A DNA stretch of 64,000 nucleotides from Rhodeus uyekii. Lineage: Eukaryota; Chordata; Actinopteri; Cypriniformes; Acheilognathidae. The stretch lies in the NCBI GenBank assembly GCA_037043235.1, contig JAWRVZ010000469.1, positions 175,514 through 239,513 of the forward strand, in the 5' to 3' direction. Of this stretch, positions 34,055-44,885 are shown one piece after another; position 1 is the first letter of the stretch, and every line of letters begins with the position of its first letter. The translations under genes and the position numbers were made by a program. Below the pieces are notes generated by a model. The model saw only the letters and a program-made list of their open reading frames with translations. It did no database searches and had not been told where the DNA came from.

Positions 34055-34268
34055 GAAGTCTATACCTATATGGGACCAGGGTCGACGTAGGATGGGTACT
34101 GGCAGGAGTTAGCCCTCAGGAAGATGACGAGGCGTTTTGGATGCGGCACAGACTGAGCAACCTTGGACGTAGCAGGAGATATCCAGAGCCATACCAGACC
34201 TCCAGTAGCGTCCTTGAATGATCGAGAGGGTTCGCTGGCTGCCTGGGTGTCCAGAGCCCAGAGTTGTG

Positions 34269-34726
34269 TTAGCCAGGTCCATGAGGGATGGTTAGAGGAC
34301 TTTTATCTTCCCCAGGTCCACCTTGACTCTGCTCTGGTCGCTGATGTAACCCAGTTACATCCAACTTGAGGAATAACTGATGTTCACAGGGTTTCTTTAG
34401 GACCTTCGAAACGTGCTTGCGATGTTCGGCCGGGTTCTGGGAGTATACCAGGATGTAGATGATGACGAAGCGGTTGAGGAACTCCCGGATTACATGGAAT
34501 ACAGCAGAGGCGTTGGAAAGTCCGAAGGGCATGACTTGATATTCATAATGTCCTGAGGGAATGACAAATGATGTCTTCCATTCATCCCCTTTGCAGATCC
34601 AATTTTGTGAAAAATGCAAGCTTCCCGCAGCTGCTCCAGGGGAAGCGGGTACCTGAACTTAATGGTGAGGGAGTTTAGGGGACAGTAATCGATGCAGGGC
34701 CTGAAGCCTCCATCCTTCTTGCACAC
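34269..34726 (-). pseudogene. Gypsy reverse transcriptase fragments, catalytic box lost
   Basis: Frame 34490-34726 reads KKDGGFRPCIDYCPLN and FRYPLPL (the early RT motif). Frame 34269-34619 reads WKTSFVIPSGHYEYQVMPFG and LSNASAVFHV, followed by FVIIYILVYS. In active elements the last motif contains Y-x-D-D; here the two aspartates are absent. A frame shift separates the pieces at about 34600. Confidence 0.8.
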
Positions 34727-34752
34727 GGAGAAGAAACTTAATTACATTTCCA

Positions 34753-35353
34753 CTAACAGATGAATGCAGAAACAGTCTCTGGTAAGAACATCAGTTCTTC
34801 CTTCATTCTCTGTTTGCTGTTTGTCAGTCTCTCAGAAAGAGAAACGGAGGGATGATCTGTGTGAAACAACAGATGAAGCGCAGGATCAAGAAAGTGTTTT
34901 GATGGTTGCAGTGAAACGCATTTGATCTGCTGTGATTCTGATGATGGCCTGTAGAGGGAGACACGTGACTGTAGGACAGGGGTCAAAGGTCAAACTCAAT
35001 CTGGACTGATCTCTAGTTCAGCTCTAAAAACTGTGTGAATGAGTTTCTCTGATGATGAAGAGACACAGATCAATCCTCTCTTTATGATCTGCAGATTTCT
35101 AGCTTCTGTTTGAATGTGGTTGAAATGTAAAGTTGCTCCAGGTGAAATGGACTCCGGACTCTTGTAAAGCAGAAAGCAGAATCTCTTGTTACTCTGATAT
35201 GATGGAGATGATCATCTGCTGTAATACTGAAGATCTCCAGTAGAGAGAGACACTGAACTGTGTCTTCAGATCTCACTCCACTTCTCCTCTCTTCTGTTCA
35301 TCAACACTTTACATGTGTTTCTCTTCATCTCAATATCTCTTCTGTTGGAGAGA
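34753..35353 (+). repeat. Copy D of the minisatellite-bearing repeat: left body only, no array
   Basis: This 601-bp stretch equals 6025-6625 in length, with no indel and only a few substitutions. It then stops at GGAGAGA, before the array-proximal part. The left end coincides with that of copy B although left flanks differ (gypsy here, (CAT)n there). It includes the 77-codon (34753-34986) and 64-codon (35082-35276) minus-strand frames. Confidence 0.9.
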
Positions 35354-35860
35354 TACTTTTGTACTGAAACATACATTTATTAAAATTCTAGAGTCAGTTC
35401 TGAACATTAGACACATTCAAAGCAAACAGCTCTTGCGTTTCATGTAGAAAAACAATTTTTTTTCTCCACTGCTCATGAGTTGAAACACCAACACACAAAG
35501 TCGTCCCTTAGAAATTAAAACCGTTTTCAGAATGTTTACACGGCAAAATACAGAGAAAGTTTCACATCTGTGTGTGTGGAGTGTGTATGTGTGTGGCTGA
35601 TCATTAGATGAGTGTGTGATGTTTGAGTTAATGTACAAAAATTTGGGTTTTGTGAAGAGTTTTGGGTCATGCTGGAATTTACTGTGATGGCAAGTGTTTT
35701 GGAGTTTCAGATTGAAATTCATTTTATTTTGTTATTATTCTGTAAGTAAACACCTTAAAGAATTATTATTGTTTGGTTGATTGGTGTGTGTGATTGGAGA
35801 GGAAGTGTGCGGGTCTAAATCACCAGTGGAAGTTTAACACACCTACCAATAAAAACATTT
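35354..35860. other. Non-coding spacer
   Basis: 35380-35450 resembles 20465-20560. The 101-codon minus frame at 35417-35722 shows no domain. Confidence 0.45.
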
Positions 35861-35861
35861 C

Positions 35862-36425
35862 GGGTTACGTAGGTAAGCTTAGTTCCCTAAGGGGGAACAA
35901 GACACTGTGTGAAAAGCGCTAGAGGAAAGCCCTGACAGAGGCCAATCGCAGAGCAAACTCTCTCCATAACTCTCCAGGAGCAGAGTGACCGGGAAAGATA
36001 CAGACACAGCCTTGGCCAAGTCCAAAAATAGCAACAGCCACGAGGGGCTGGAAAAGAAGAGCGATTCCACGGAGGGTCGCGGAAACCTCTTCAAATTTCC
36101 CCGTGCCTCGGCACCTGTCTCGACAACATGCATACTCCCACATGAGAGGAGAGGCGACCCCCACTGTGTTGCCGGGTTATAAACGTCAACATGATTGCCC
36201 CTCTGCAAGGGCGTGATCCCTCAGGACCACTCGTAAATGGATGACCACCCGTAAAGGATGCATCTGTCGAAACACTTCAACAAGAGCTCCAATTACGGGT
36301 CCTAGAGTCTGGGAATCTTCTAGTTGCCTCTAGTAGGAGGTGACTCCTCAGAGCAACCCAAGTCGGATGCGGCAAATGAGGAATCCTCGTGGCTTGACCC
36401 GCCGGCCAAGCCCGAACCCTTGCTG
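35862..36425. mobile_element. DIRS-like terminal-repeat scrap
   Basis: Begins with CGGGTTACGTAGGTAAGC and TTCCCTAAGGGGGAAC, the palindromic TTACGTA/GGAAC pattern typical of DIRS-like termini in fish; compare 49410-49440 and 50340-50390. The part 36282-36400 matches 1-100 of the window. Frames at 35879-36208 have no recognised domain. Confidence 0.5.
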
Positions 36426-36688
36426 TCTGACCTGCCGGGCGACCCCAAACTCTTGCGCCCTGCCAGACCCGCCGGCCCCTCCGGCCCCTCCGGCCCCACC
36501 TGCCCCTCCTGCCCCTCCTTGGACTTTGGACTCCTTGGTCTGTTTTTTGTTTTTTCTTGATTATTTGAGGACCGTTTTTCTGCCTGTCTTTTACCTTCGT
36601 GTTCCTTCCCTCCCTTCCCTGGTTTCATGTGAGTTGTTGATTTCCCTTGTCCTTCGCTGATTGTTATTTTCTGTGGTATGATCAGCCT
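36426..36688 (+). other. Proline/glycine-codon tract, repeat-derived
   Basis: 36466-36520 is a short tandem of CCGGCCCCTC-type units giving GPSGPSGPTCPSCPS (plus) or EGPEGPAG (minus). The collagen-like appearance comes from the repeat; there is no signal peptide or continued Gly-X-Y repeat. Confidence 0.45.
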
Positions 36689-37075
36689 TGTCACGTTCCC
36701 GTTGTCTCTTGTAGGGACGCCAGGTGGGTCACCTCAGTTTGGGTTTCTAGCGTGTTGGTTGACAGAGCTCTGGCACTGCCTCTTTGTTGTGTCTTGTCGT
36801 TGTGTAACCCCGCCCATCTTGTTTCCTTGTTTCCTTTGAAATTTCCTTTGGAAACCTTTGTCAGCTATTCTCTGCTTGTTACCTTTCCACATGTGTTCCC
36901 CATTTAATCCTAGTGTGTTTGCTGTCATGTCGTTGTCATTCCATGGATGTTTTTCTTGTGATCCTGATCTGTGTTTCCTGCCCTCCGGTTTGTTCGTGTT
37001 TATGTCAAGTATCCGGTTATCGTTTTTAGTTAATGTTTTTTAACTCCCGCATACTGGATGCTTTTCCCTTTTCAC
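36689..37075 (+). mobile_element. LTR-like scrap, plus orientation
   Basis: Starts TGTCACGTTCCC and follows, in the same order, the reverse complement of the solo LTR at 2334-2732: ATTTAATCCTAGTGTGTTTG (vs ATTTAATCCTGGTGTGTTTG), TGTCGTTGTCAT. The right end is not clear, no target duplication is seen and it is diverged. Confidence 0.5.
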
Positions 37076-37225
37076 ACCATTCTTTGTAAACCCTAGAAAT
37101 GGTTGTGTGTGAAAATCCCAGTAACTGAGCAGATTGTTAATAACTCAGACCGGCCCGTCTGGCAGCAACAACCATGCCACGCTCAAAACTGCTGAAATCA
37201 CCTTTCTTTCCCATTCTGACATTCT
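37076..37225 (+). mobile_element. Dispersed repeat fragment
   Basis: Contains GTGAAAATCCCAGTAACTGA, GGCAGCAACAACCATGCCAC and GCTCAAAACTGCTGAAATC, a sequence I associate with a widespread vertebrate repeat, though I cannot name the family. Confidence 0.4.
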
Positions 37226-37228
37226 ATA

Positions 37229-37390
37229 TATAGTAATATCTCGAGATACGAGCATAATCCGTTCCAGGACGAGCTCGTAACTCAAATTGCTCGTATCTAG
37301 AATCATGTTTTCCCGTAAGAAATAATAGAAAACAAATTAATCAGTTCCAGATCTGTAACAACGGAAGAAAACATGTTTTTTATTGGTATA

Positions 37391-37429
<39 letters not shown>

Positions 37430-38242
37430 ATAATTATAGTACATGTACAGAATAAGGATTTGTGTGATATCAAATAAAATGTGGTTTTAATTATACATTT
37501 TTACAGACAGAAGATAGACAGTACCGTCAGGTGTGGAGGAGGGAGGGAGGGGTGGTTGGTGCGTCGACACTTGATTCCGTATCGTATCTTACACAAACAC
37601 GATGTAACTTGCGTAATAACTCACGTTTAATGAACATAACTGAACTTAGCTTACGTATTTTTTGTAACTTTTCTATTTTATATTATTGTTTTGCTCGTTT
37701 TCTTCCCTTTTTTCGCCTGAATACCCTCACTTTCACTTGGCGCAGAACTTTTAACGGAATACCTATCGAGGGAGATTTGTTTCTGTCTCCTTTATAAATA
37801 AGCAAGGCACGTGTCGTCAAAAAGCGCCGAAGCATGACCAGTAGACGATTTATCAGGGTGTTTCTTTTCAATGCTGAGCTCTTGCAACACCTGCGTATCG
37901 TCTGCAGATCGATCAGTTCCTCCTGATGCTCGATCACTCACCGCGCCATATTTATAGTCAATTTCATGCTTCATTTGCATGCGTTTCTTCTTCTCACTAC
38001 CATCCTTACTCACTCACTTTCTTAGAGCTCATCGCTATTATTAAGAATAATGAACAAAATGGAGAGAAAATCAGCTGCTCACAGGCGATGCGTACAGAAG
38101 TCAGCGAACACTGAAGTGAACGAGCGTCGGCATCGGCGTCAGTGCGCGTACTCGTGTCTCGAAAATTTACTCGTATCTAGAAGTAAAAATCTGATGAAGG
38201 CTTGCTCGTATCTTGGAATACTTGTATGTAGAGATTACTGTA
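37229..38242 (-). mobile_element. pogo/Tigger-like DNA transposon, inactive
   Basis: TA target sites at 37229-37230 and 38241-38242 enclose 37231-38240. Left terminus TAGTAATATCTCGAGATACG; right terminus, read inward, CAGTAATCTCTACATACAAG, an imperfect inverted repeat. A subterminal CTCGTATCT motif recurs at both ends. Minus-strand coding remains near 37900-38013 read SKDGSEKKKRM and MKHEI, the N-terminal helix-turn-helix start of pogo-type transposases. The rest of the transposase is gone, and a (CA)n run (37391-37422) has grown inside. Confidence 0.65.
37391..37422. repeat. (CA)n microsatellite
   Basis: An almost pure CA run inside the pogo-like element. Confidence 0.95.
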
Positions 38243-39172
38243 TGTGTATTACTGTATGAATATATAATGTATATGTATGTATATGAGAAATTGAATTTCT
38301 CTTCCTCAGAACAAACTCTGCTCTGGAACGGATCAGGCGTCTGTTGTATTTGAGTTTGCTCAAACTTACTGTTGAGTTTCACTGAAAGCGGCGTAAAGCC
38401 AAGACCTGCTGTTGATTGTCCACCATCAGACAGCTGGACTCAAAGCATTTACTAATTACAGACTAATTAACATTGCAAATCTGAAATTGATTGGTGTAGG
38501 TGGATTCATGGTTTACAAGTTTAAAAATAAAAAACAAAAACACGTGAACAAGAATTAATTATCTAATTAACGTGTCACGAGTGAATGTTCAAAAACACAC
38601 TGGAGGACTTTTACAGGAAATTAATGCACAAAAAGCATTTTAAATTACTTCATATATACTATATTTTGAACAGGAAGATTATATTTCTGTTTCGTCTTTC
38701 CAGCAGATAAAATCATAACCAACAGAACTAACAATAAAAGCAATAAGATCAAACACTGAACAAAAGTTTTTTATTTGTCTTCCCCAGTGAATTTTTCTTT
38801 ACATCAAGATTTCTTACACATGATTTATTTACATATTTCCATCCAGCCCATCTATAAAATGTAATCAATATGTTCAGTTTGACAAAATAACAATAAACAC
38901 CATTAATAATAAATCCAGTAAAATATCCTATCTATTCTCTCCAGTAACCGTGGAAATGGTTCATAGTTTATATAAACTGAGGAAATACACATGACATTTG
39001 TAAAATTACATTTTGCAGAATCATATAATTTACATATCATCAGGAAACCCAAATCTAATTAAGAGACATTGTTGAATTCATAACTGAAGCATTATTTAAT
39101 ATCAGATATGAAATCTTTTCCCCTTGAATTAAAATTAAATCACACACTTACTCCACTGATATTAATTTCTCA
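38243..39172. other. Non-coding AT-rich region
   Basis: No credible frame or element. It lies downstream of the CALHM-like gene. Confidence 0.5.
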
Positions 39173-39178
39173 TTTATT
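39173..39178 (-). terminator. Candidate polyadenylation signal of the CALHM-like gene
   Basis: AATAAA on the minus strand about 135 bp past the stop codon at 39315. Confidence 0.35.
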
Positions 39179-39314
39179 GAAATAAAAACTTTTTTTTTTA
39201 AATTGGAAAACATAACCATTTAAATGAATTTTAAATAGATTTATAATAAAGGTTAGCATCACCTTTTACAATTTTATTGACATTTCAAACCTGTCTGTAT
39301 TAACGATCAGCACT

Positions 39315-40307
39315 TTACACTGAGGGAATTTTTCCTCGCCGCTCATGAGATCCTGAGTTTGATTCCGATGTTACATTTTCCAAATGATATTCTTGTCTGT
39401 CAGTCTGTTCCTCATTTTGTGGCTCTTCATGAGGGCAGCAGCGGCAGCGGCTAATGATGCAATATGATACAGGGTAAATCACGCCCAAAAGTAGAAGCAA
39501 AGTAAAACCGGCAATCTGGAAGAAAAGGGTTAAAAAACAAAATCAGAAGATTAAGATACAAAAACAATTGCTATGATATCAGATGCTTTTAGCCACATTG
39601 GCATCACATATTTACAGAGAAACAAATGCACAGTGATTTCATTTATATTTTTGTTTAAAATGAAACTTATGTGTTATGACACCTATAACTCTTTTATGCA
39701 TGTAGAACTTACAATTATAAAATTGACACAATTATTCATAAACACCAGAATAACTTGCTGTTATGGAAGAAAATTTGGAAAATCTGAAGATAGCATGAAT
39801 TCTGACCTGCGACTCTGCAATAAAACTCCTGGTCAGAGTTTGTAGTTCAGTGTTATTTGTTGGTTTGTAATTTGTGTCATCTGTTGTTGGAAGTATTTCT
39901 GTGGGTTTACACCATTCCAAATATAACTTATCATCATAAGTATACACTCCCTTCCAGCGTGTTTTCAGACAAGCATAATAATCACCGTTAAGCAGCACAA
40001 GCATGATCCACACTGAAGCTGGAAGCACGCAGAGCAACGATTTTATAAAACACGTTCTAGAACATTCACAGTTACATTTACATTTTGTTAAAATAATAAG
40101 CATTAAAAACAAACTTAAAAAAGAAGGTGCAACAGTGATGAGTAAAGTAATTGCTACATTCTGTTTATCATCACACGGACATGAAAAATCTTTTTTAATC
40201 AAAGCTTCCACAGGAATTAACACAACACTCAGTGGAATAGAGGTGGAAAGAGCAAGATTCTCAAAATGGCTGTTAAATTGTTTAAATATTTGCTGTATTG
40301 AAAGCAT
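39315..40307 (-). CDS. CALHM-like (FAM26-like) membrane channel protein, two exons
   Basis: Exon 1 is 40307-39807, exon 2 is 39515-39315. The intron has donor GTCAGA after CAG and an acceptor preceded by CCCTTTTCTTCCAG, and the reading frame continues in phase 0, giving 233 residues. The CALHM pattern is visible: a hydrophobic segment at about 17-37, FSCPC (Cys43, Cys45), hydrophobic segments at about 51-74 and 88-106, LLNGDYYAC (Cys113), EWC (Cys133), then the fourth membrane segment at 168-188 starting right at the exon junction after ESQ. The four extracellular-loop cysteines are those expected to pair in the family, whose members form large-pore channels in the plasma membrane. The C-terminal tail is only about 45 residues with an RCRCC cluster; most relatives are about 310-350 residues. 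The donor's third base (C) is unusual. It is the only host gene I recognise. Confidence 0.75.
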
Positions 40308-41200
40308 CTTGTGGAGTTTCCAGCACTAAATCACTGTGACTGCTCTTCTGTGTCACTGATTAATGCTTGTGATATGATGTTTCAGATGCTCAGGAAATGA
40401 TCCAAGCTGGACTAATAAAAATGTTTTTTTATGATATTTAAATATCTGAACGTTTATGTGCATATTTCAATTCACATTTTATACTGTACTTTCATATACA
40501 AAGCAGCTTAAAATATGTAGTATCTATTCAAAAAATAAAGGAGACCAAGATTTTTTTTCAAGTCTTACTCTTGTATTTACTCTTCCTGTTGTTTTGATGC
40601 TTTTCAGTTTCTGCTCGCAAAAATGTTCCATGCAGTGAAGGCTAGAATAAAACACAACAGAAAAGAGAGGTAGAAGACATTGTTTTTCTAAAAGACGTTT
40701 GTTCTTCTTGGTGAAATAATGGTTAATGACTTTTTAACTGTTCTTGGGAAAAATGGTTTAATGGTTTTAAACATAATTATCTTTGCAGAAACGCATTGCA
40801 ATTTTAGTATCCACTTTTTAATCTTGTATAACATTTCGCAGCTCTTTTACCTTTTTCTTAAAGTCAGTTCTTGCGGTTTTGTCACTTTTTGTCGTTTTAG
40901 AAGATTTGGAAGTCACTGTTCACCTGTTAAACAGAAAACGGCATCATCATCATCATCAGCACATGCAGGAATATAAAGGAATCAAACTGCTTTGTCAGCA
41001 GTAGCAACTCTCATGACTGAAATATAAATTGGTTTCGCTATGAAATATCTATAATGCGTTTGTTCTGTTTTATTATCATGGTATTTAGGTTTTCTTTGTT
41101 CTTTGTTCTTTGTTCCTTTGCTTATTGATTTCCATGGTTTTCAATTAGTAAACACCCGGTTCTGTTCATGTTAATGGTCTGTGTATTTAAACCCGGAGTC
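40308..41200. other. 5' flank of the CALHM-like gene, non-coding
   Basis: No TATA box within 100 bp upstream of 40307. The frames at 40456-40976 lack domains. At 41097-41117 a short (CTTTGTT)n run occurs. Confidence 0.45.
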
Positions 41201-41204
41201 ATTT

Positions 41205-42960
41205 ACATTTTACATTTATTTATTTGGCAGACACTTTTGTCCAAAGCGACTTACAACTTGAGGAGTACAGAAAGCGAATCATCATGAAGAGACAAAAGTA
41301 CACGAGAGTGTCACAATACAAAATTAGTTGCTCACAGAAGAGAGTTTTCAATCTTTTGAATATTGACAGGGATTCTGCATTCAGGATGCGGAACCAGCAG
41401 AGAATGGTGAATGAAAATGTTCTTGAGAGTAATTTGTGATGTAAGGGTTGTGAGTGATCTCTGTGATGAACCACGAGTCGTCGCTCATTGATCGATTGCA
41501 GGTTTCTGGTAGGTGTGTAGATTTGTAGTAGCCAGTGGAAGTAGGAAACAGAGTTTGTGTTAGTTCTGTAAGAGTCGGTGCTTTGAATTTGATGCAAGCT
41601 ACAAGTTGGAGTCAGTGCAGAGAGGAAGAGTGGAGAGATGTGGTTCTTTTGGGTTCGTTGAAGACCAGTTGCAGGGTTTTTTTTTGCACTGGAAGTACGT
41701 CTGGCCAGAACAGCGTTGCAATAATCAAGCCTGGAAATAACCATGACCTGATCCTAAAGTTGTGTTGCTCAGTGATGAATGGCCTGATCCTCCTGATTTA
41801 GCAGGGGAAACCTGCATGATTGAGATGTGATCCTTGAAGGTCAGCAAAAATTTCTGACAGACCTTGATGGAGAGTTGTTGACGAGCTGATCTGGACGGTG
41901 AAGTTGTGCTGCAGTGTTGGATTGGAAGGAGAGAAGCTCTGTCTTTGCCAGGTTGAATTGCAGATGATTTTCTTTCATCCATGCCGAGATGTGCATCAGA
42001 CAGCTTGAAATTTATGCAGATGCTGTGGGATCATCTGGTTGAAATGATGGGTAGAGCTGAGTGTCATCGTCATGGCAATGATGGGAGAAACCATGTGTCT
42101 GTATGATGGGATCCAGTGATGATGGATATGGATAAGGTCCAAGAACTGAACCCTGAGGAACACCGGTGATCAGATGACATTCTTTGCAGAGGAAACCCAG
42201 AAAGACCTTCATGTGAGATGAGAGGGTGGACAGAAGGATTTGCTGATTAACAGTGTCAAAGGCAGCAGAAAGATCTAAAAGAATGAGAACTGATGATTAG
42301 GAATCTGCTTTTGCACTGCTTCTGCTTCTGCTTTTGTAATGCTGTCTTGGTTGAATGGCCCTTCTTAAAACCAGACTGGTTGTTTTTTGGGTTTTTTTCT
42401 GTGAGAGTAAAGATGATGCCTGGTTGAAAGCAACATGTTAAAGTGTTTTTGATATGAATGGTAGGAGAGAGACCGCTCTGTAATTATTAACAAGTGTTTA
42501 ATGTGGGTTTTTTCAGAGCCTGCTTGAATGCAGTAGGGAAGGATCCTGCGTGAAGTGTGTTGATGATGTGAGTGAGTGCTGGTAAGATTGTAGGAGAGAT
42601 TGCTTGTAGAAGATGTGAGGATCTAAAAAGCAGGTGGTTGGGTGGCTGGGAAGGAAAAGTTTAGATACTTCTACCTCTGTGAGAAGAAGGTTTTTGGTTG
42701 CGTCAGTGGTCGGTCCAAGCTCCTGTGGATGTGGAGTGGTGATAGTTGCTGTTTTGTTTATGAAGAAATTGGCAAAATCACTGGCAGTTAAAGAGGTGGA
42801 GAGGTTGATGGAGGGGGACAGAGGAGAGGGATTAATGTTTTGAAGAATGTGCGTGAGTTTGAGGCGCTGTTGATCTTGATGTGCAAATGCAAAGATTTAG
42901 CAGCGTGGACTTGAGTATAAAAGGTTGAGAGCAGAGATTGATATAGTCTAATGAAGACCC
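41205..42960 (-). mobile_element. Old L2-type LINE, heavily decayed (copy 4)
   Basis: Minus-strand remains in correct order: tail motif GGCAGACACTTTTGTCCAA at 41226-41244, APKLW-region remains, ISRLDYCNAVLA at about 41744, then TGVPQGSVLGP and DDDTQLYPSFQPDD (42012-42212). Further upstream are VNQQILL-like remnants to about 42300 and more RT text to about 42850. Stops and frameshifts are frequent. It is clearly older than copies 1 and 2 and of a different subfamily, with a different tail. Confidence 0.7.
42012..42212 (-). pseudogene. RT palm fragment of L2 copy 4
   Basis: TGVPQGSVLGP followed by FSHHCHDDDTQLY. The catalytic box reads HDDD where the family has YADD or FADD, so the fragment is mutated in the active site as well as truncated. 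Confidence 0.75.
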
Positions 42961-43703
42961 ATCTGACCTAAGTGAGGCAATCAAGTGTGAATACATCGAC
43001 TTTAATACACAAAACTATGAATACAAATGACTAAGACAGAATACATATACATATTTAACAGAAAAAGAAAGTGTGAGGGAGAGAGAGAATAACAGAATGG
43101 CATTTTTACAAACAATTAACCCTTTGAGAGCCAACATGAAAATCACCTTAGTAATAATAAACTTTATATAGCGCCTTTAAATGAGGATCTTAAAGCACTT
43201 TACGTACATATAAAATTAAAAGATACACATAACAGTAAAATCAATTAAAAAGCCAAAATAAAACAAGCAAGAGTAATACAATGAATCACATAAAAGCTGT
43301 CCTAAAATAGTATGTTTTAAGCAATGAGTAATGATTTAAAAACATTCAGGGATTCTGCATTACTAATCTCAGAGGGCAGGGAATTCCACAACTTAGGAGC
43401 CAAGGAGGAAAAAGCCCGATCGCCCATAGTTTTTAACTGTGATTTTTGGACAGTTAAGAGACCAGATTCAGAGGAGCGTAGTGCGCGTGAAGGACTGTAT
43501 AGTGTTAAAAGCTCACACAAATATTGAGGGCCAGATTATTCAAGGCCTTATACAAAACCATGAGCATGAGAATTTTAAAAACAATACGAGAACTAAAAGG
43601 AAGCCAGTGCAATTTTTCAAGGATCGGTGTGATGTGTTCCCTTGCACTGGTTCCTGTTAAAATTCTGCCAGCCGAATGTTGTACCAACTGTAGTTTACTC
43701 TTT

Positions 43704-44338
43704 AGGCCACGTCCACGCGATGCCGGTGCATTCCCTATCCGATCATAAACACTGCGTCGGCACAAGAAATATCAGCGTCCACACGAGACCACTGAAACCG
43801 ACTGATAACGGTGTAGTTTATATGCCAGACCAGTATGGGGCGCTGTAATCCTGCCACAGATATACACTATACACAGAGAAGAAGACTTTGAGCATGCGCA
43901 TTGTTGTTGCTGTTCAGTGTTGCCAGATTGGGCGAGTTACGTCACGTCCGACCGGGAAAAAAATGCATTGGGCTGGTTGATAAAATTTGGGATGTTTTTT
44001 ATTTATAAGAGTACGCACTTTGGGCTGGTATTTTTTTAAATGGGAGGGTTTTCAGCTGTAGTTGGGCTGGAAATCTTCAGTCCAATCTGGCAACACTGTT
44101 GTTGTTACTGTGACGCAGCGACATGTGATGTGATGACATCATCGGTAAACAAAAATATACGGATTGGCCGTCCACACGAGACCGCAAGTGTGTCGGATTC
44201 AGATCTATCCACTTTAGGACCCGGTATCAAAAGAGCGGATTCAGTCTCCCAAACCGCCGGATCCGTCTGGACGAAACGCCAATCCGATAAGAAATGTATG
44301 CGGATGCAGTGATCTGCGTCTCCGTGTGGACGGGCCCT
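43704..44338. mobile_element. MITE copy 1 inserted in L2 copy 5
   Basis: About 635 bp with inverted ends: AGGCCACGTCCACGCGATGC at the left and, read inward from the right, AGGGCCCGTCCACACGGAG. A near relative lies at 49570-50231. It sits between the codons for GVSE and KSKLQ of the L2 reading frame. No transposase frame is inside. I could not resolve a target duplication. Confidence 0.75.
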
Positions 44339-44439
44339 CAGAGACTCCAGCCAGCAATGCATTACAATAGTCAATGCGTGAAAACACAAAGGTGTTGATT
44401 AACTTTTCAGCCACAGAGAAAGTCAACATGGGTCACACT

Positions 44440-44850
44440 TTAATGCAGAATCAGCAACTCCAAAGTCTCTAAACGGGTAATTAAAATGGAGTGATCTATA
44501 GTGTCAAAGGCGGCACGAAGATCAAGAAGAATCAATATAGACAGACTGTCAGAATCAGAGACCATTAGCAAGTCATTAGTGACCTTAACTAACGCTGTTT
44601 CAGTGCTGTGACGCTTACGGAAACCAGACTGAAGTGGCTCAAAAAGATTGTTAGAGTGAAGGTGAGAAAGTAGTTGAGAAGCCACTGTTTCTTCTAAAAT
44701 TTTGGCGAGGAATGGAAGATTAGACATGGGACGAAAATCATTAAGATTATCAAAGTCCACATTTTCCTTCTTTGGTACAGGGATGACAGCAGCAGTTTTA
44801 AGTGCTACTGGTACAACACCAGTGCACAAAGAGTTATTAATAATTCTCAA
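44440..44850 (-). pseudogene. L2 RT N-terminal fragment, copy 5
   Basis: A 136-codon frame with AAVIPVPKKENVDFDNLNDF, RPMSNLPFLAKILEETVASQ, LQSGFRKRHSTETALVKV and LLDLRAAFDTIDHSILITRL: fingers and the first palm motif including its catalytic Asp. It ends by deletion. Confidence 0.85.
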
Positions 44851-44885
44851 AACAACAGTATCAGTAGGGGCAAATAAGCTTTAAA

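Larger units (their letters stand above)
32950..34745 (-). mobile_element. Ty3/gypsy-like LTR retrotransposon, 3' part with internal deletions
   Basis: Read on the minus strand: RT fragments (34726-34269), integrase (34054-33620), a frame-broken chromodomain-like C-terminus (about 33600-33300) and an LTR-like end with AATAAACC near 33007 (33290-32950). RNase H and the zinc-binding integrase N-terminus are missing between RT and integrase. The 5' side ends abruptly at about 34750 against copy D. The order RT then integrase is that of Ty3/gypsy elements. Confidence 0.75.
43140..44885 (-). mobile_element. L2-type LINE copy 5, split by a MITE
   Basis: The 3' end at about 43150 shows GGCGCTATATAAAGTTTATT on the minus strand. 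Remains are APKLWNSLPSEI (frame 43317-43520), KLQLVQHSAGRILTG and EKLHWLPFSSRI (43505-43765), then after the MITE SRIDYCNALLAGVSE (44241-44429), and FRPMSNLPFL to AAFDTIDHSILI (44440-44850). The palm segment with the catalytic YADD is deleted between AFDTID and SRIDYCN (about 44430-44450). Confidence 0.8.

Noticed and set aside
36320..36694. Collagen-like frame
   Set aside because: The Gly/Pro pattern covers only a short CCGGCCCCTC tandem; no signal peptide or extended Gly-X-Y repeat.
40003..40329. Plus-strand 108-codon frame opposite CALHM exon 1
   Set aside because: Antisense shadow; no domain, whereas the minus strand has membrane segments and conserved cysteines.
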